This document shows, piece after piece, positions 12,047-24,388 of a DNA stretch of 64,000 nt; the first letter of the stretch is position 1; each line of letters starts with the position of its first letter. Position numbers and translations under genes: made by a program. The notes beneath the pieces were generated by a model. That model was not told where the DNA came from. It saw only the letters and a list, made by a program, of their open reading frames with translations, and did not search any database. Origin of the DNA: Cercis canadensis (lineage: Eukaryota > Streptophyta > Magnoliopsida > Fabales > Fabaceae); contig QAOA01005230.1 of assembly GCA_003255065.1 (NCBI GenBank), positions 218,856 through 282,855 of the forward strand, read 5' to 3'.

Positions 12047-13127
12047 ATGGCTGCCAATATTGTTGGTTCCTCCATAACCCTCAAGTCAACGTTTCTAGTT
12101 GTGTGCCTCGTAGCTTTGGAGATCAGCCAGATCAAGGCTCACGGAGGCGATCACAACGACAGTGAAGAACACGAGGCAAATTTGCGTTCCAGGGGTCTCA
12201 TCTTAGTGAAGATATGGTGTTTGATCATTTTGTTTGTCAGCACTTTCGCTGGTGGCGTCTCGCCCTACTTCTATCGCTGGAATGAGACGTTTCTTCTGTT
12301 AGGAACCCGGTATTCTTGGGCACCTCTTTGATGCATTTCTTGAGCGATTCCGCGGAGAGCTTCGGCGACCTCACCACCAAAACGTACCCTTTTGCTTTCA
12401 TGCTGGCTTCTGTGGGCTACCTTTTAACCATGCTGGGTGACTGCATAGTGGTTTTTGTCACAAGCAGTGGTGAAAGGGAAGCCAAGGTGGTGGAACTGGA
12501 AGAAGGAAGGACACCCAAAGAGCAAGCTCATGAGTTAACGGCAACAATGGACACCAACCCTGTTTTCATAAAGACTTCCTCTCTGGGAGATACCATTCTA
12601 CTCATCCTTGCTCTTTGTTTTCATTCTGTTTTCGAGGGAATTGCCGTTGGAGTAGCAGGTAGGTATTCAACAAACAAAAACATAAAATCATTCATGTTCA
12701 TGTTCATGTCCTTAATTAATTAATTGTTCACCTAGATACTAAGGGGGACGCATGGAGGAACTTATGGACAATATCACTGCACAAGATATTTGCAGCCATT
12801 GCGATGGGAATTGCTCTACTTAGGATGTTGCCCAAGAGACCCTTTGTTACAACAGTGGGGTATTCCTTCGCTTTCGCTATCTCTAGCCCCATTGGCGTGG
12901 GAATAGGCATTGCCATTAATGCGACGACACAAGGACGCACCGCAGATTGGATCTATGCTATCTCTATGGGTCTCGCTTGTGGGGTTTTCATTTATGTTGC
13001 TATCAATCATTTCATATCCAAAGGCTTCAAACCACTGCAAAAGAGACGTTTCGATACTCCCTGGTTTAAGTTCCCCGCTGTGCTTTCTGGGGTCGCAGTT
13101 ATAGCAATGGTCATGATCTGGGACTGA
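12047..13127 (+). pseudogene. ZIP2: ZIP2-like zinc/iron transporter with a 13-nt deletion (pseudogene or assembly error)
   Basis: Exon 1 is 12047-12658 and exon 2 is 12736-13127 (GT-AG, phase correct, stop TGA 13125). The protein follows Arabidopsis ZIP2: a signal peptide ending near QIKAHGGD, then [56 protein letters not shown] (metal-binding HxxxEG) and LWTISLHK, ending VMIWD. ZIP proteins move Zn, Fe or Mn into the cytosol through eight membrane helices. Between LLLGT (ends 12307) and VFLGT (starts 12310) only 2 nt remain, where family members have five residues (about QFAGG). The reading frame therefore breaks inside the second helix and runs to a stop at 12329-12331. The rest is well conserved, so the lesion is recent or is a sequence error. 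Confidence 0.8.
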
Positions 13128-14418
13128 TCAACTTCCAATTCGGTATCCATTAATTCTTGTACAATTATAATTATCTTGTAATGATTGCCCAAGTTGGACA
13201 AAGCTTTATATCATGTTGTACTAGTTAATTTCTGTGTTTTAATAGTTTTAATCAATTTCATTTATGTTATGGGCCGAGAAACACTGTAATTTTCTCCATT
13301 TTCTTGTATTTGCTTCCTCCAATCACTCAAGGGATTGAAAGGGAAGAATTTCTATCTCACTCCAAAATGTTTAAACCTTCAGCCTCAAATCCTAAAAATT
13401 ACTTGAAATTCTTACCAGTGACCTACACCTGATCTAATGTCTTTATCTTTCTCTTCCATAATCCTTCAATTTATCTACTCCAATTAAGAAACACTTCGGC
13501 TTCATTAGCGGCCAAGAAAAGACCAAAAACTGTTACTGGATACGATCCGTTACTAGTTAACTATGATATGCAAAATCGTAGTAACAAATGTATGTATTAC
13601 AACAATTGATATTACCTTTTTTGTTAAAAAAAATTTTCATGTGTGATAGAAGTTTTGAAAAAAAAAAAAAATCTTGTGGGCTGGCATTTGGCAGGCACTG
13701 TTGAGAATGATTTTTTTTGCCAAAATTTTCACAAAATCATTTGCTGAGGGAAGGTGGAAATGTTGAATTTACATAAGCATATTTGTCCATATAAAATGAT
13801 CAAAATACCTATACTTCACCATCACACACCACGCCACTGCTGCCCACAATCAATCACCACCTTCGGATTGCCGCGGCCATCCTCTGCCACTGCTACCCAA
13901 CTATCTCAAAAATGTTTGTGCTTACCAAACATAAAAATGTCATGTTCCAAAATTTATAAAAAAAAATGAACTCTTGCACCAAACATCCCGAAAAAGAATG
14001 ATGTATCTTGTAGGTAGGAGGGTATTAATTCTTAAATCATTTAAGTAAGAGCAAAGAAGGAAGTTTTGGAGGTAAGATAAAGGAAGGAGAAATGAGCATT
14101 CAATTAATGCTGCTCCTCCAAGTTGACCTTATTCATTAACTGGGTTTTAAATGCTGCAAGCAATCAAATCCAATATTGGAAAGGAGTTTAAAGAAAGAAT
14201 AAATGCACTGCCTGGTCTCATTCACTCTTCGGAGAAACAACATTTATGTAAAGCTTTAATTTCTTTGCAGTCTCGCAATCTTTCTGCCTCTGAGAAACTA
14301 TGATTCTTAGCACTGTGTCACAAATAATTCTCCCCGTTGCTGTAGCTAATTGAATTCTGACCTCTTTCTTCCCTTCAACTATTTATCGTAGCTAAATCGA
14401 CCTTGCTACCAGGTATGT

Positions 14419-14449
<31 letters not shown>

Positions 14450-14644
14450 GTGGTTAAATTCGCTTGCTTTTGAAGAATCTAATCTTTCAGTATCCTTTCG
14501 ATACTCTGAAATTTCTGTGGGTTCACATTTCACGAGCCAAAAGGTTTTATTTCCATATAAGTAAGTGTCGCATTTTGTTCTTGTGACCAATCCAGGGCAA
14601 GAAATTACTAGTGGGCTTTCCTCTTATCAATCGAAACACTTGAG
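13128..14644. other. Intergenic DNA between ZIP2-like and laccase genes
   Basis: No gene seen. It holds a TA microsatellite at about 14422-14446. The last few hundred bases are the presumed laccase promoter and leader. Short open frames (for example 13754-13969) resemble nothing I know. Confidence 0.5.
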
Positions 14645-17068
14645 ATGAAGAACAAAATGATTGGCTCTGTTCCTTCTTCGCCGGCAATTTTTGTGGCTTT
14701 CCTCTGTGCCACCAGCTTTCTTTGGACCTTTCCTGAGGTTGCTCTGGCTACTTCAAAGCATGCTGCTATTACAAGGCACTACAAGTTCGATGTATACATT
14801 AAACCAGTATAAGTATTTTAGTTAATAGTACTTACTATGTTTGTTAATTAATGCTTCTCATAGTTATCAAATATTATAGCCACTTACACAACCACACTAC
14901 TCACTGCAATAAAAGTCTCAGTTTAATGCCTGTTTTTTGTAATTAAATTGTGCAGATAAGACTGAAAAATGTAACCAGGCTATGCCACAGAAAGACAATA
15001 ATTACGGTTAATGGGAAGTTCCCAGGGCCTGGTGTGATTGCTAGACAAGGCGACAGACTATTGGTTAAGGTGGTCAATTACGTCCCAAATAATATCACCA
15101 TCCACTGGTAGGAAGTGTGAACTTTATTTCTCAACTATTGTTCTATAAAATTAATTATTCTTAACCCCTAAGTAAGAGTCAATATACTAATTGTTTTATA
15201 TGCATTTTGTTAAGATGCCTTTCCAATCTATTTATTGTGTTGGCTCTTGAGTAATTAAATTTTTTGTTAGTAATGGTGGATGACAATTGAGATTTGAAAA
15301 CAAGCAGGCATGGAGTTCGACAAGTTGGGAGCGGATGGTCGGATGGGCCAGCATACATAACTCAGTGCCCCATTGAAAGAGGTCAGAGTTATATGTATAA
15401 CTTCAGCATTGTTGGGCAAACAGGAACTCTCTTCTGGCATGCTCACATCTCCTGGTTAAGAGCCACTCTCTATGGACCCCTCATCATCCTCCCTACCCAC
15501 AACCAATCTTACCCATTCCCCAAACCCTTCAAGGAAGTTCCCATCATCTTTGGTAACACCATCAATTACCAATTATCATTTATTTTTGAGAAAAACAAAA
15601 ACAAACATTCCTGAGGACTCATAGCTAGCTACCTATAATTGTATTATAGGAGAGTGGTGGAATGTTGATCCAGAAGCTGTTATTGCAGAAGCACTTCAGA
15701 CAGGAGCTGGCCCCAATGTCTCTGATGCCTACACCATCAATGGACTCCCTGGGCCCCTCTACAATTGCTCCGCTAAAGGTACATGCCAATGCCATGCTAC
15801 ATTTACTAAAAAAGTTGAAAGAAGGAAAGAAAGAATACAAATCAGTTGCTCCTCTAAATTTGATTAATTAATGATTTGGCAGAGACGTTCAGGTTAAAAG
15901 TGAAACCAGGGAAGAGGTATCTTCTGCGTTTGATGAATGCTGCAGTGAACACCGAATTCTTTTTCAGCATAGCGAATCATACTATGAAGGTTGTTGAAGC
16001 GGATGCAAATTATGTGAAACCCTTCAAATCCAAAACCATAGTGATTGGGGCAGGACAAACCATGAATGTGATCCTAAAGACAAAACCTCACTACCCCAAT
16101 GCCATTTTCTTCATGCTTGCGAGGCCATATTTCACCGGAATGGGTACCTTTGACAATTCCACATTGGCTGGCATTCTTGAATACGAGAATCCATCGTTTC
16201 CTTCTCTGAAAACGTTTAAACCCGTGCTTCCTGCCATCAATGCTACTTTGTTCGTTGCCAATTTCAATCGCAGATTTCGTAGTTTGAAAAGTGAGAGGTA
16301 CCCTGCCAACGTACCCCAAACTGTGGACAAGAGTTTTTTCTTCATGATAGGCCTTGGGAGCAAGCCCTGCCCACAAAACCAAATCTGTCAAGGGCCTAAT
16401 AATAGAAGCAAATTCGCAGCTGCCATTAACAACATCTCCTTTGCTCTGCCTTCCGTGGCAATTCTCCAACAACATTACTTTGAGCAGTATAAGAAAGGCA
16501 ATGGTAGGTATGGCACTGATTTCCCAGCTTTTCCCTCGCAACCATTCAATTATACAGGGACCCCACCAAACAACACGAGGGTCGAGAATGGGACCAAGGT
16601 GGTGGTGATACCATATAATACGAGTGTGGAGTTGGTGTTGCAGGACACAAGCATTTTGGGGTTCGAGAGCCATCCATTACATCTTCATGGCTTCAATTTC
16701 TTCGTTGTGGGTCAAGGTTTTGGGAACCATAATCCTAAAACAGACCCTGCCAACTATAATATTGTTGACCCTGTTGAGAGGAACACTGTTGGTGTGCCGT
16801 CTGGTGGTTGGGTTGCAATACGCTTCGTCGCTGACAACCCAGGTGATTGTGAATTTTAATCCTCTGCTTTCAGGGATTGTAATTCATTCATTTCATTAGT
16901 TTAATTAATTTTTGAATTTTGATCACTGAAACTGCAGGTGTTTGGCTGATGCATTGCCACTTCGATGTGCACATGAATTGGGGGTTGAGCATGGCTTGGA
17001 TTGTTCTGGATGGGAACCTCCCTCATCAGAAACTGCCTCCTCCGCCGTCTGATCTCCCCAACTGTTAG
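14645..17068 (+). CDS. Laccase (LAC4-like multicopper oxidase)
   Basis: Six exons: 14645-14791, 14956-15107, 15308-15552, 15650-15778, 15883-16842, 16938-17068 (1764 nt, 587 aa). Internal exon lengths of 152, 245 and 129 nt are the classic plant laccase pattern. An N-terminal signal peptide (hydrophobic [14 protein letters not shown]) directs secretion to the cell wall. The four copper motifs are intact: [43 protein letters not shown] and [16 protein letters not shown], with Leu as axial type-1 ligand. The product oxidises phenolics such as monolignols, using O2; a lignin role is by homology. It has many N-glycosylation sequons. The usual miR397 site region (15932-15952) is strongly mismatched here. 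Confidence 0.94.
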
Positions 17069-18309
17069 ACTTTCACCAATGTGTGCTGCAGTCTCTCATT
17101 CTCACCCTCCTTTCAAAATTCTCTCCGCTCACCCTGTTTCCTTCATATCACTTAAATTAAGTTCCCCATCAAATAAGAGGAACATGACTTAATAAGGACT
17201 TGATGAAACTATTTTATCAAATAAAATTGCAAATTTACATATAATGAAATTGAAGAAAGAAAAGGAAAGAAAATAGACACTATCAAACAGTGTCACTAGC
17301 TCACTGTTCAAGTTGAACTAGCCCCTACTATAATCATTCATTCACTACAAAGAAATATTGGAGTACTCTCTTACAGCTGCCTCAATATAAACTTGCCACA
17401 CATCTTTTTTGGATTTTGCAATAAAATAATAATATTCAATGTACACAAGTACTACTTCTTCATTTCCTCTAATTCAAGATAGGGTATGTAAGTAGTGTAT
17501 GAGGCCCAGCATGTAAAATATTAAGAACCCAATGGGGTGTGGGGACAGAAAAGGAAAAAGGAAAAGATCTAACATTTAAAATCATACTACAAACAACATC
17601 ATAAAAGGAAGGCACTTAATTAATTAAGTTCCTCTGCCTCTGAGGAGGTCATTAGCTTCATTGAGTAAGAATAGAAGAGAGAGAGGAAAACAAAAGATGA
17701 ACTGAGGTCTTGTAGGTGTAACATTTACCACTAAACACCCATGTACGATTCCTGTTTCATATAGGGGAAAAGCAGAAGAAATGTGACTTGCATTTTCAAT
17801 GCAGATTCAAATACTATTATATTGGTAACTTGAACCAGCTGAAGAGAATCTCTCTCTGCTCTTCCAAAAGTGAACCCTCCGCTTTTAAAAACATGGAGAG
17901 GGGAAGGAGAAAGAAAAGATGGAATCAGACGTGAGATTTAGCACATGAAGCTTTTTGAGGATCCTAAACCAAAATCAAAACTAGGTTTTAGTATTTCTTG
18001 TTGGATAAGAATATCAGATGAAAATAATAACAAGTATAAATCAAGATGAGAAGTATTTGGGCTGCAAGGCCAAGATTATATTGGAATCTAGTTGAGATAT
18101 ATGTTTTCAACAATGTGTAAAACTTAGAACTCACCTTAATTAGTTAATTGTTCATATAATACAATCGAATCTATAATACTTGAAAATAAAAAAATTGGAT
18201 CCCTTCTTGATCGGATGGCAAAAATTTGTGTAAGTTGCAACTAAACCCATGAAACCTAAAAAGGGGATCTGTGCAATAGACTTGTTGTTCTGCTTTCTGC
18301 TTCCTTCCA
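17069..18309. other. Intergenic DNA between convergent laccase and RTFL genes
   Basis: Contains the 3' ends of two converging genes (laccase on +, RTFL on -). No further gene seen. Confidence 0.5.
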
Positions 18310-18621
18310 TCAAGAATCCCCATGCTTGTGCCAGCAAACTAGCATTGCTACACAGCGCCTCATGATGTAAAATCTGGCTTTCTGTTCCTTAGCTAAATTG
18401 GTGCATTTGCGACCTATAGACGAGTTCTTCTGTGAAAAGCTCCTAGGAAGAGTGCATTTGGAAGAGGAGGAACTCTTCTGGGAGAAGCTTCTGAGAAGAG
18501 GAGAGTTTGAAGAAGAACTTTTTGTCGAGCAACTCCTCGAGAATAAAGACTTGTTGGAACTCGACGCTAATTGGTTGCTTGAACCTGATTCCTTCTTTGA
18601 TGCCTTCCACTTTTCGTCCAT
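18310..18621 (-). CDS. ROTUNDIFOLIA-like (RTFL/DVL) small protein
   Basis: Intronless, 103 aa, first in-frame ATG at 18621 (MDEKWKASKKE). The C-terminal 30 residues (TNLAKEQKARFYIMRRCVAM then LVCWHKHGDS) match the DVL/RTFL domain. Known members restrain polar cell elongation and shape leaves and siliques when over-expressed; they act at the plasma membrane. Residues 26-73 are three tandem 16-residue Ser-rich repeats, LFSRSCSTKSSSSNSP, LLRSFSQKSSSSSKCT and LPRSFSQKNSSIGRKC. The frame stays open upstream of the ATG, but a TATA box about 130 bp upstream supports this start. Confidence 0.88.
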   Translation of the reverse strand: MDEKWKASKKESGSSNQLASSSNKSLFSRSCSTKSSSSNSPLLRSFSQKSSSSSKCTLPRSFSQKNSSIGRKCTNLAKEQKARFYIMRRCVAMLVCWHKHGDS

Positions 18622-18749
18622 GCCAAACTGCAAAGGAGCTGTAACTGCTAAAACTAGCAACCATACACTGTTTGCCTCACCCTCTGTATAAGTGTGAGAA
18701 ACACCAGAAACATGTGATAACAGGGGAAACAAACTTGCTTCTACCGCTC

Positions 18750-18757
18750 ATATATAA
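18750..18757 (-). promoter_or_regulatory. TATA box of RTFL gene
   Basis: The minus strand reads CTTATATATGAG around this position, about 130 bp upstream of the RTFL ATG. That is a normal distance for a short leader. Confidence 0.45.
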
Positions 18758-18759
18758 GC

Positions 18760-21700
18760 AAGGGTTCATGGACAAGATCATTAATGGTTGCTAGTACATT
18801 ATGGGGGGGTGCATTTTTCTAGCAATCCATGTCCACTTGTTAGTGCTAAAATATTGTAACATTTATATACATTTTATGTAGGCCAGATACTATTTCTATT
18901 CTACAAAACAAAACAAAAAATGCAATTAAATTTTTGATCACTTTAATATGATTATTAAATATCATATGATGTATCTTATATATACTCACTCATCCTTCAT
19001 GGGTCTGTCAGTAATCAGTATAGAAAATCCATAAAAACAAAAACGTTTATTTACCCTATTATTTATTAGTAGATTTTCCACAAAACCCTATGTGTACTAG
19101 AAAGTGGTATGACTATTATTATGTAAATAAAAGAGTGATGTCCTTATATTGTTTCACAATTTACACACATTATAGCATTTGAATTTAATGGATTCACTAA
19201 ATTTTAATCAGATCAACTTAACTCCTTTTTTTTTCTTTTTTTGGTACGGTTTGGATCTTACAATATCTGTCATAGTGGATGAGAATCATTTCTCTAAACA
19301 CAATGTACTCCACAAGATCTATATATGGAGTAATTTACAAAGGCAAATTTTTAGCACTTTTTTGTTTTCTACTTTTTGTCTCTTTTTCCCTTCATTTTTC
19401 CACTGTGACTGTAGTTGGAGTCTCTTTTAGCTGGCTAGGGGTTTGGAAGTGGAAAATTTGTGCTTTTGATTTGATGTAAGTGGCTTTGGGTTGGGGCGGA
19501 GTCTTGAACCCTTGAAACATTGCCTCGATTAAGCTCTTATTCTTTTTGGAGACACATTTCTTGTACGGATCTCAAATAGGAAGTCACTTACTTAAAATCT
19601 ACCCTATAGACAAACGTTAGCTGGTTTTCATGTGGTGGGTCATGCACCTTGTGCCCATTACTGCCACATGTTTGTTCAAAAAAATTTATTCTGTTTCTTT
19701 GATAACTTGTACTGTTTTGCTGTGTTCGAAGAAACAATTGCGAGCATCCCAAGTTTTTTCTTTTGGTGCCTTCCAATTCCAATATGTGGAAAGGGTGATG
19801 CTTAAGTTTAAGTGACACAGTTCAAAACATTTAAGTTCAATTTGCTTAAGATGCTCTTCCTTTAGCAGAAAATGTGCACATGGATGAATGAACCCCTGAC
19901 ATTATTCTGCATCCTTGATAGTCAAAAAGAGTGTTTGAATATTCGGATTAGAAATCTTAATGAGTAGATTATGATAATAACGTTCACGATTCTCATCCTA
20001 TATTCATATATTGACATGACTGTTGTTTGTCAATTGTCACTAATCCTTTCTTAAAGGAAAGAAAAATTCATGATAAGATGCAAAAGAAGACAATATTTTC
20101 CTTTAATAATCTTTGTTCCTCTCTCTGTCTTTTTTAAAGCATTTTAAAAGACAAAATAGGGAGATAATTAATTTGCAAGTGACTGATATGGTCAAGCTTG
20201 TGACCAATACAATAATATACCACTTTTACTCCTGCTTTCATGTTCATGGATTGGATGCCAAAGCATCCATTTCTTATTTTTTAACCTTTTCATTTTTCCT
20301 TGCCCCCACCCTCTCCACGTTCTAGCTTTTTTCCCTGCGATTTTGTTTAGTTCTGCATATAGGTATACTCATATAGGTTTCTGCAGCATCACCTACAATT
20401 TCTGCTAATTTGGTGACCCATCACAGTCACCTGCTAAGATTTTAGTAACACTACTATTACTATATGCTTCAATTAACTTACTGGAGGCTTGGATTCAAAC
20501 GCACATGGCAACTATGTAGGTGGAGGCGTAATTAGATTAGAGAGGTATAACTTAAGATTTCAAAACTCAGTCTGAATAATGTGTGAATTTAATATTTTCA
20601 AATGGAGAGTCCTGCTGAACTTTCCATGTGAAGGAATTGATTTGTGTTATTATTGTTTTTGTACTATATCTTAAGGAAATTTGCCCCTCATGACGCTCTA
20701 GTTATAGAATGCAGTTAAATATTTGGTATATATAATCGTTGAAGCAACGGGGGAAAAAGAGTAAGATCAAAATAAAAACAAGGGATATGAAGGAATCTAA
20801 TGATTTGAGGGGAAAATAGACTTTTTGCTGCGAAGATTATTTGACTGGTCAATAATTTTGCAAGCACATGCATGCACGCATCATTCAGTAAATAAAATTA
20901 ATTAAGAGTAAAAGGTACATTATTCAGCATGATTTGAGTCAATGTGAAATTAATTTATAAGAGAAGTGATATTTATATAGTTAAGATTTAATGAATATTT
21001 TGTCAAATTTCGATTGCACACTTAGTATATAAAAAGTGTAATAAAAATATAATGCAAGTGTATATATCATTTTTATAATCTAAAATGATAATGACGGTGC
21101 ATATGCTACAGTGACGAATGCCTTTACTTTTCTTTCTTTTTTTTTTTCCCCCCTTTTCAAGGTCTTGTGATGCTTTCTGGGGTTTTTGTCCCTCTTAGTC
21201 TTAGCACAGTACAAATTCACTGGAGTTGTAAAATTAATGTTGAGGTGCAGAATGTAGCTAATGTTAATAAAAATAATACACATCAATTAAATTTATAGGG
21301 ATATATACTGAATAATTTTGATTTAATTTGGGTCGTTTGTAGATTTTGCTAACTCAGTGTGAGAGAAGGTGAATATTAACTAAAAACAAAAAGCATTTAT
21401 CGGTTAATAAAAGTTAAGATTTGCAATCAAGCGAAAGTGATTAAGTTCAAGAGTTATAATTGGTCAAATAGATGACATGGATGGTCAAACACATGTCACG
21501 TGGTATGCTGCGGTTGGTGTAAAATACAGAAAAATATTTTCAATATTTGATTTAGGCGTTTTAGGTATTCACAATCACAATGCTATTGCTGGCCATGTCG
21601 GCTGTGGAGAATATGAGGGAGGGGGAGCCCCACATGCAGACATGTGAGGTGCACAAGGGATGTTGAGGATTCAGGTAAGGTCCGGAGATTTGCCTCTAAT

Positions 21701-22339
21701 TCTAAATATATAATATATGTAGATACCTAACCTCAAAATCAAATTCTCTAGTTGGTGCCCCTGCTCATTCAGCTTAACCCAAATTAATAGTGAATCTTGA
21801 TTAATTCATTACTTCAAGAAAATACAGAGACATATTGTGAAGGAATACTGACGTTAATTTGAATGTGTGGGAGATCGATGTTGTCTGAACATGGAGTCAG
21901 AGACACAAGGGCTCAAGCCTTGAGCTCCAAGTTATAAGAAAAGGGCGAAAACAAATGCGGGTTGTGGTTCACATGTGGTTTGGGAAACATGAGTCAACAG
22001 TCAACATGTCAAAAGTCAAAACTTGTTGAATCAACAGCCAATCGATCAAGCTGAGGAATGGTGAAGTGTTTTTTGGGTGTGTGGGGTTGGCGGATTTAAG
22101 CCCATTACTAAAGTTTCAAAATGAGTAATTATAAATTCACATTACTCGTACCAATTCTAACTATTGAATTTTTTTTCTTTTTTAATTTGGTAAGTAAAAT
22201 TAGTATTGAACTTGTAACTTTTGTTGCCTTATAATTCTGATCAGTGATCCCTCCCTTCCATTCCCTTTCTTTGCAAGGGGTGCGACGTATGAATTTGCAC
22301 GTGCATCATGTGTTTCCTCACAAAGGTGATCGATTCACA
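18760..22339. other. Long AT-rich intergenic region
   Basis: No gene recognised. Open frames are under about 85 codons and have no visible similarity. A GTCAA-rich (W-box) and G-box cluster lies at 21450-22030 (separate entry). Confidence 0.5.
21450..22030. promoter_or_regulatory. W-box/G-box cluster
   Basis: Two GGTCAA elements and a CACGTGG core lie within about 50 bp at 21460-21505. Three AGTCAA cores (TTGACT on -) plus one TGTCAA lie within about 30 bp at 21990-22020. WRKY factors bind TTGAC[CT], and bZIP/ABF factors bind the CACGTG core. The cluster lies 300-900 bp upstream of the candidate secreted peptide at 22340. Function is inference. Confidence 0.3.
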
Positions 22340-22504
22340 ATGCGCAGTATCTTCAATCTTCTCCTTCTTCTCTTTGCTCTTGTGCTGCCTACTCTTATAG
22401 ACTCGCAACATAAAACAACTGCGCGCAAATCAGAGATAAACTATGGAAACGTACATCACACAGTGAATTTCTGGAGGAAAAAACAATGTCAGTTATTTTT
22501 CTAG
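22340..22504 (+). CDS. Candidate small secreted peptide (unrecognised)
   Basis: 54-codon frame starting at ATG 22340. The first 23 residues (MRSIFNLLLLLFALVLPTLI plus DSQ) look like a classic signal peptide. The mature part is short and basic (HKTTARKSEINYGN, then HHTVNFWRKKQC) and ends in QLFF. It does not match the CLE, RGF, PSY, CIF, IDA or PIP motifs that I know. A longer frame starts at 22244, but the signal peptide fits the internal Met. It could be a chance frame; the W-box cluster upstream is the only supporting context. Confidence 0.25.
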   Translation: MRSIFNLLLLLFALVLPTLIDSQHKTTARKSEINYGNVHHTVNFWRKKQCQLFF

Positions 22505-24258
22505 CGTACGTACCATTTGAAAGCTGCCAAGGGAAAAAAGGTGGTTTTTTTTTTTGGGGGAGGGGCGAAGAGTGTTAAGAGATACTGCACCAGAACAGAT
22601 CATGAAGCAGCCATACAATAGTGTACTAATGTGTTTACGGGGGATACTGAGGGGTTGGAAAATTGAACTTAAAATTTTAACCTTGTGAAAAATTACCAAT
22701 ATTAGTTGTGCTATTTATGTTTTAGTATTTTGACATTGATATGAAAAATATCTCAGTACGTATCCTTGATGACTATATTTAGCATATTGTTATGTTAACA
22801 TATATAATATAATTAAGAATATTGTAGGATGTCTCAAGATATCCACATTAATTCTTGGGCACCTCACGCATGTTTTAAATTAATTTTAGTTGCCATGTCA
22901 ATATGCAGGAATAGTATTTTACGTTCCATGTAAAAAAGAATGCATATGTGAGTCTTATTTTTTCAACCCAACAAAAGGATGCATACATACAAACACCTAA
23001 TTTTTCTTTACCCTATCCTTCTGGTTACCTTGTGGAAACTACAATTAGCAGCTCTATTTAGCATCTTCACTGTATATATAATGAATTAACAAAAGCTTCA
23101 GGATGGTGAACAAAATATAAAGCAGATCTATATCATTTATTTTGCTTTGCCAAGAAGCTGAAATCATTATTAAATTTAGTGCAACACATAAAACTAAGGC
23201 ATCTTCTAATTGACAGATGGTCGTTTATTACATTTTGTGCAAACAAAGTAAATTAAGAGTGCATATGCTAACCATGTTGTGTTCCGCTTTGTATTCTAAA
23301 TCAAGCTCTTCAGGTATAGTTATTATGCCCATCCCCTCCAAAATAAAATACCATTTATTCGTCATCCACATAAAGAAACCAGCTTGGATGTTCTGCCCAA
23401 GTTTCAAAAAGCCCTTCATGTGTTTCTATTCTGGTGAATTAATTAATGAGGGGTTAAGCTATGTTTCTGACACAAAGATTGCTCTCCAAATTAAGAGGGT
23501 TTTCCAATTACCGAAAGAAAAAAATGGTACTAAAAACTATATATTTATTTAATAATATAATTATAAATACACTTTAGTCTGATAATAAATTTATTAAAAT
23601 AAATAAAGTTGGGCCATCTTCTTCCATTTGTTAAACTAGCGAGAATGAGTTTCCCAAATTGCCATTTGGCACTTCTTTTGGTGCCATTATCTCTGTGCCA
23701 AAATTCTGAGGCAGTACTTCTATATACATAGAGTATCAATAAATCACGCTAATAAGAGAACGATATATCAAAAACGAAGATTCAGAAATCCACGACATAG
23801 AGGATCAGTCACATAAAAAGGGTTTGTTTTCTCAGATATATACTAGCTAGCTTCTGGTGAATAGACCAAGATGACAATATATAATATACAATATAAAGGG
23901 ACACATTAATGGAATTGATTAGTTGTTACCCAAGGATGCATCTGACACTATCTGATGCTTTTCCAATCTACTAATTCTCTTATGTAACGTGCATTTGCCT
24001 AGTAATTAACTAGAAAAAAAAGTGAGCAGAAGAAACCTACCTCCCCGTAATCTTTAATTATACGGTGACATCTTGCTAGTTAGCGAACACGAGGATGCAG
24101 GATGATAGAACAGATAAACATGACAACTCAATATGCATAATAAAACTCAGGCATAACTGCACCTATAGTTGAGAAATAAGAAACAAGATCTTTTACCTTG
24201 ATGCATATATAATTGTCACTTAATTGGATTTGATGGATCGGAAAATTCAACAGAGAGA
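22505..24258. other. Intergenic DNA downstream of MIR172 (minus orientation)
   Basis: AT-rich, no gene recognised. The 111-codon frame at 23217-23552 shows no motif or similarity that I can name. Confidence 0.45.
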
Positions 24259-24388
24259 AGAGTCGTATATTTGCTGGTGCAGCATCATCAAGATTCCCAT
24301 TTCAATGGAAACTTCCTGCAGAGTCACCCATGAAGCTCTAACTAAGTTGTGTGAATCTTGATGGTGCTGCACCCGCAGATACCGACTG
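24259..24388 (-). ncRNA. MIR172: MIR172 precursor hairpin
   Basis: On the minus strand the 3' arm (24297-24277) reads GGAATCTTGATGATGCTGCA followed by C, the miR172 mature sequence. The 5' arm (24370-24350) reads GCAGCACCATCAAGATTCAC followed by A, the known star type. The arms pair along 20 positions with one A-C mismatch. The stem continues outward (ATCTGCGGGTGCAGC against GCTGCACCAGCAAAT). The loop is about 52 nt (24298-24349). miR172 represses AP2/TOE-type factors and drives the juvenile-to-adult and floral transitions. An overlapping 90-codon minus frame (24247-24519) is a by-product. Hairpin limits are approximate. Confidence 0.92.

Noticed and set aside
16074-16673. 199-codon minus-strand frame
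   Set aside because: Antisense shadow of laccase exon 5; the + strand has all copper motifs in a consistent gene model.
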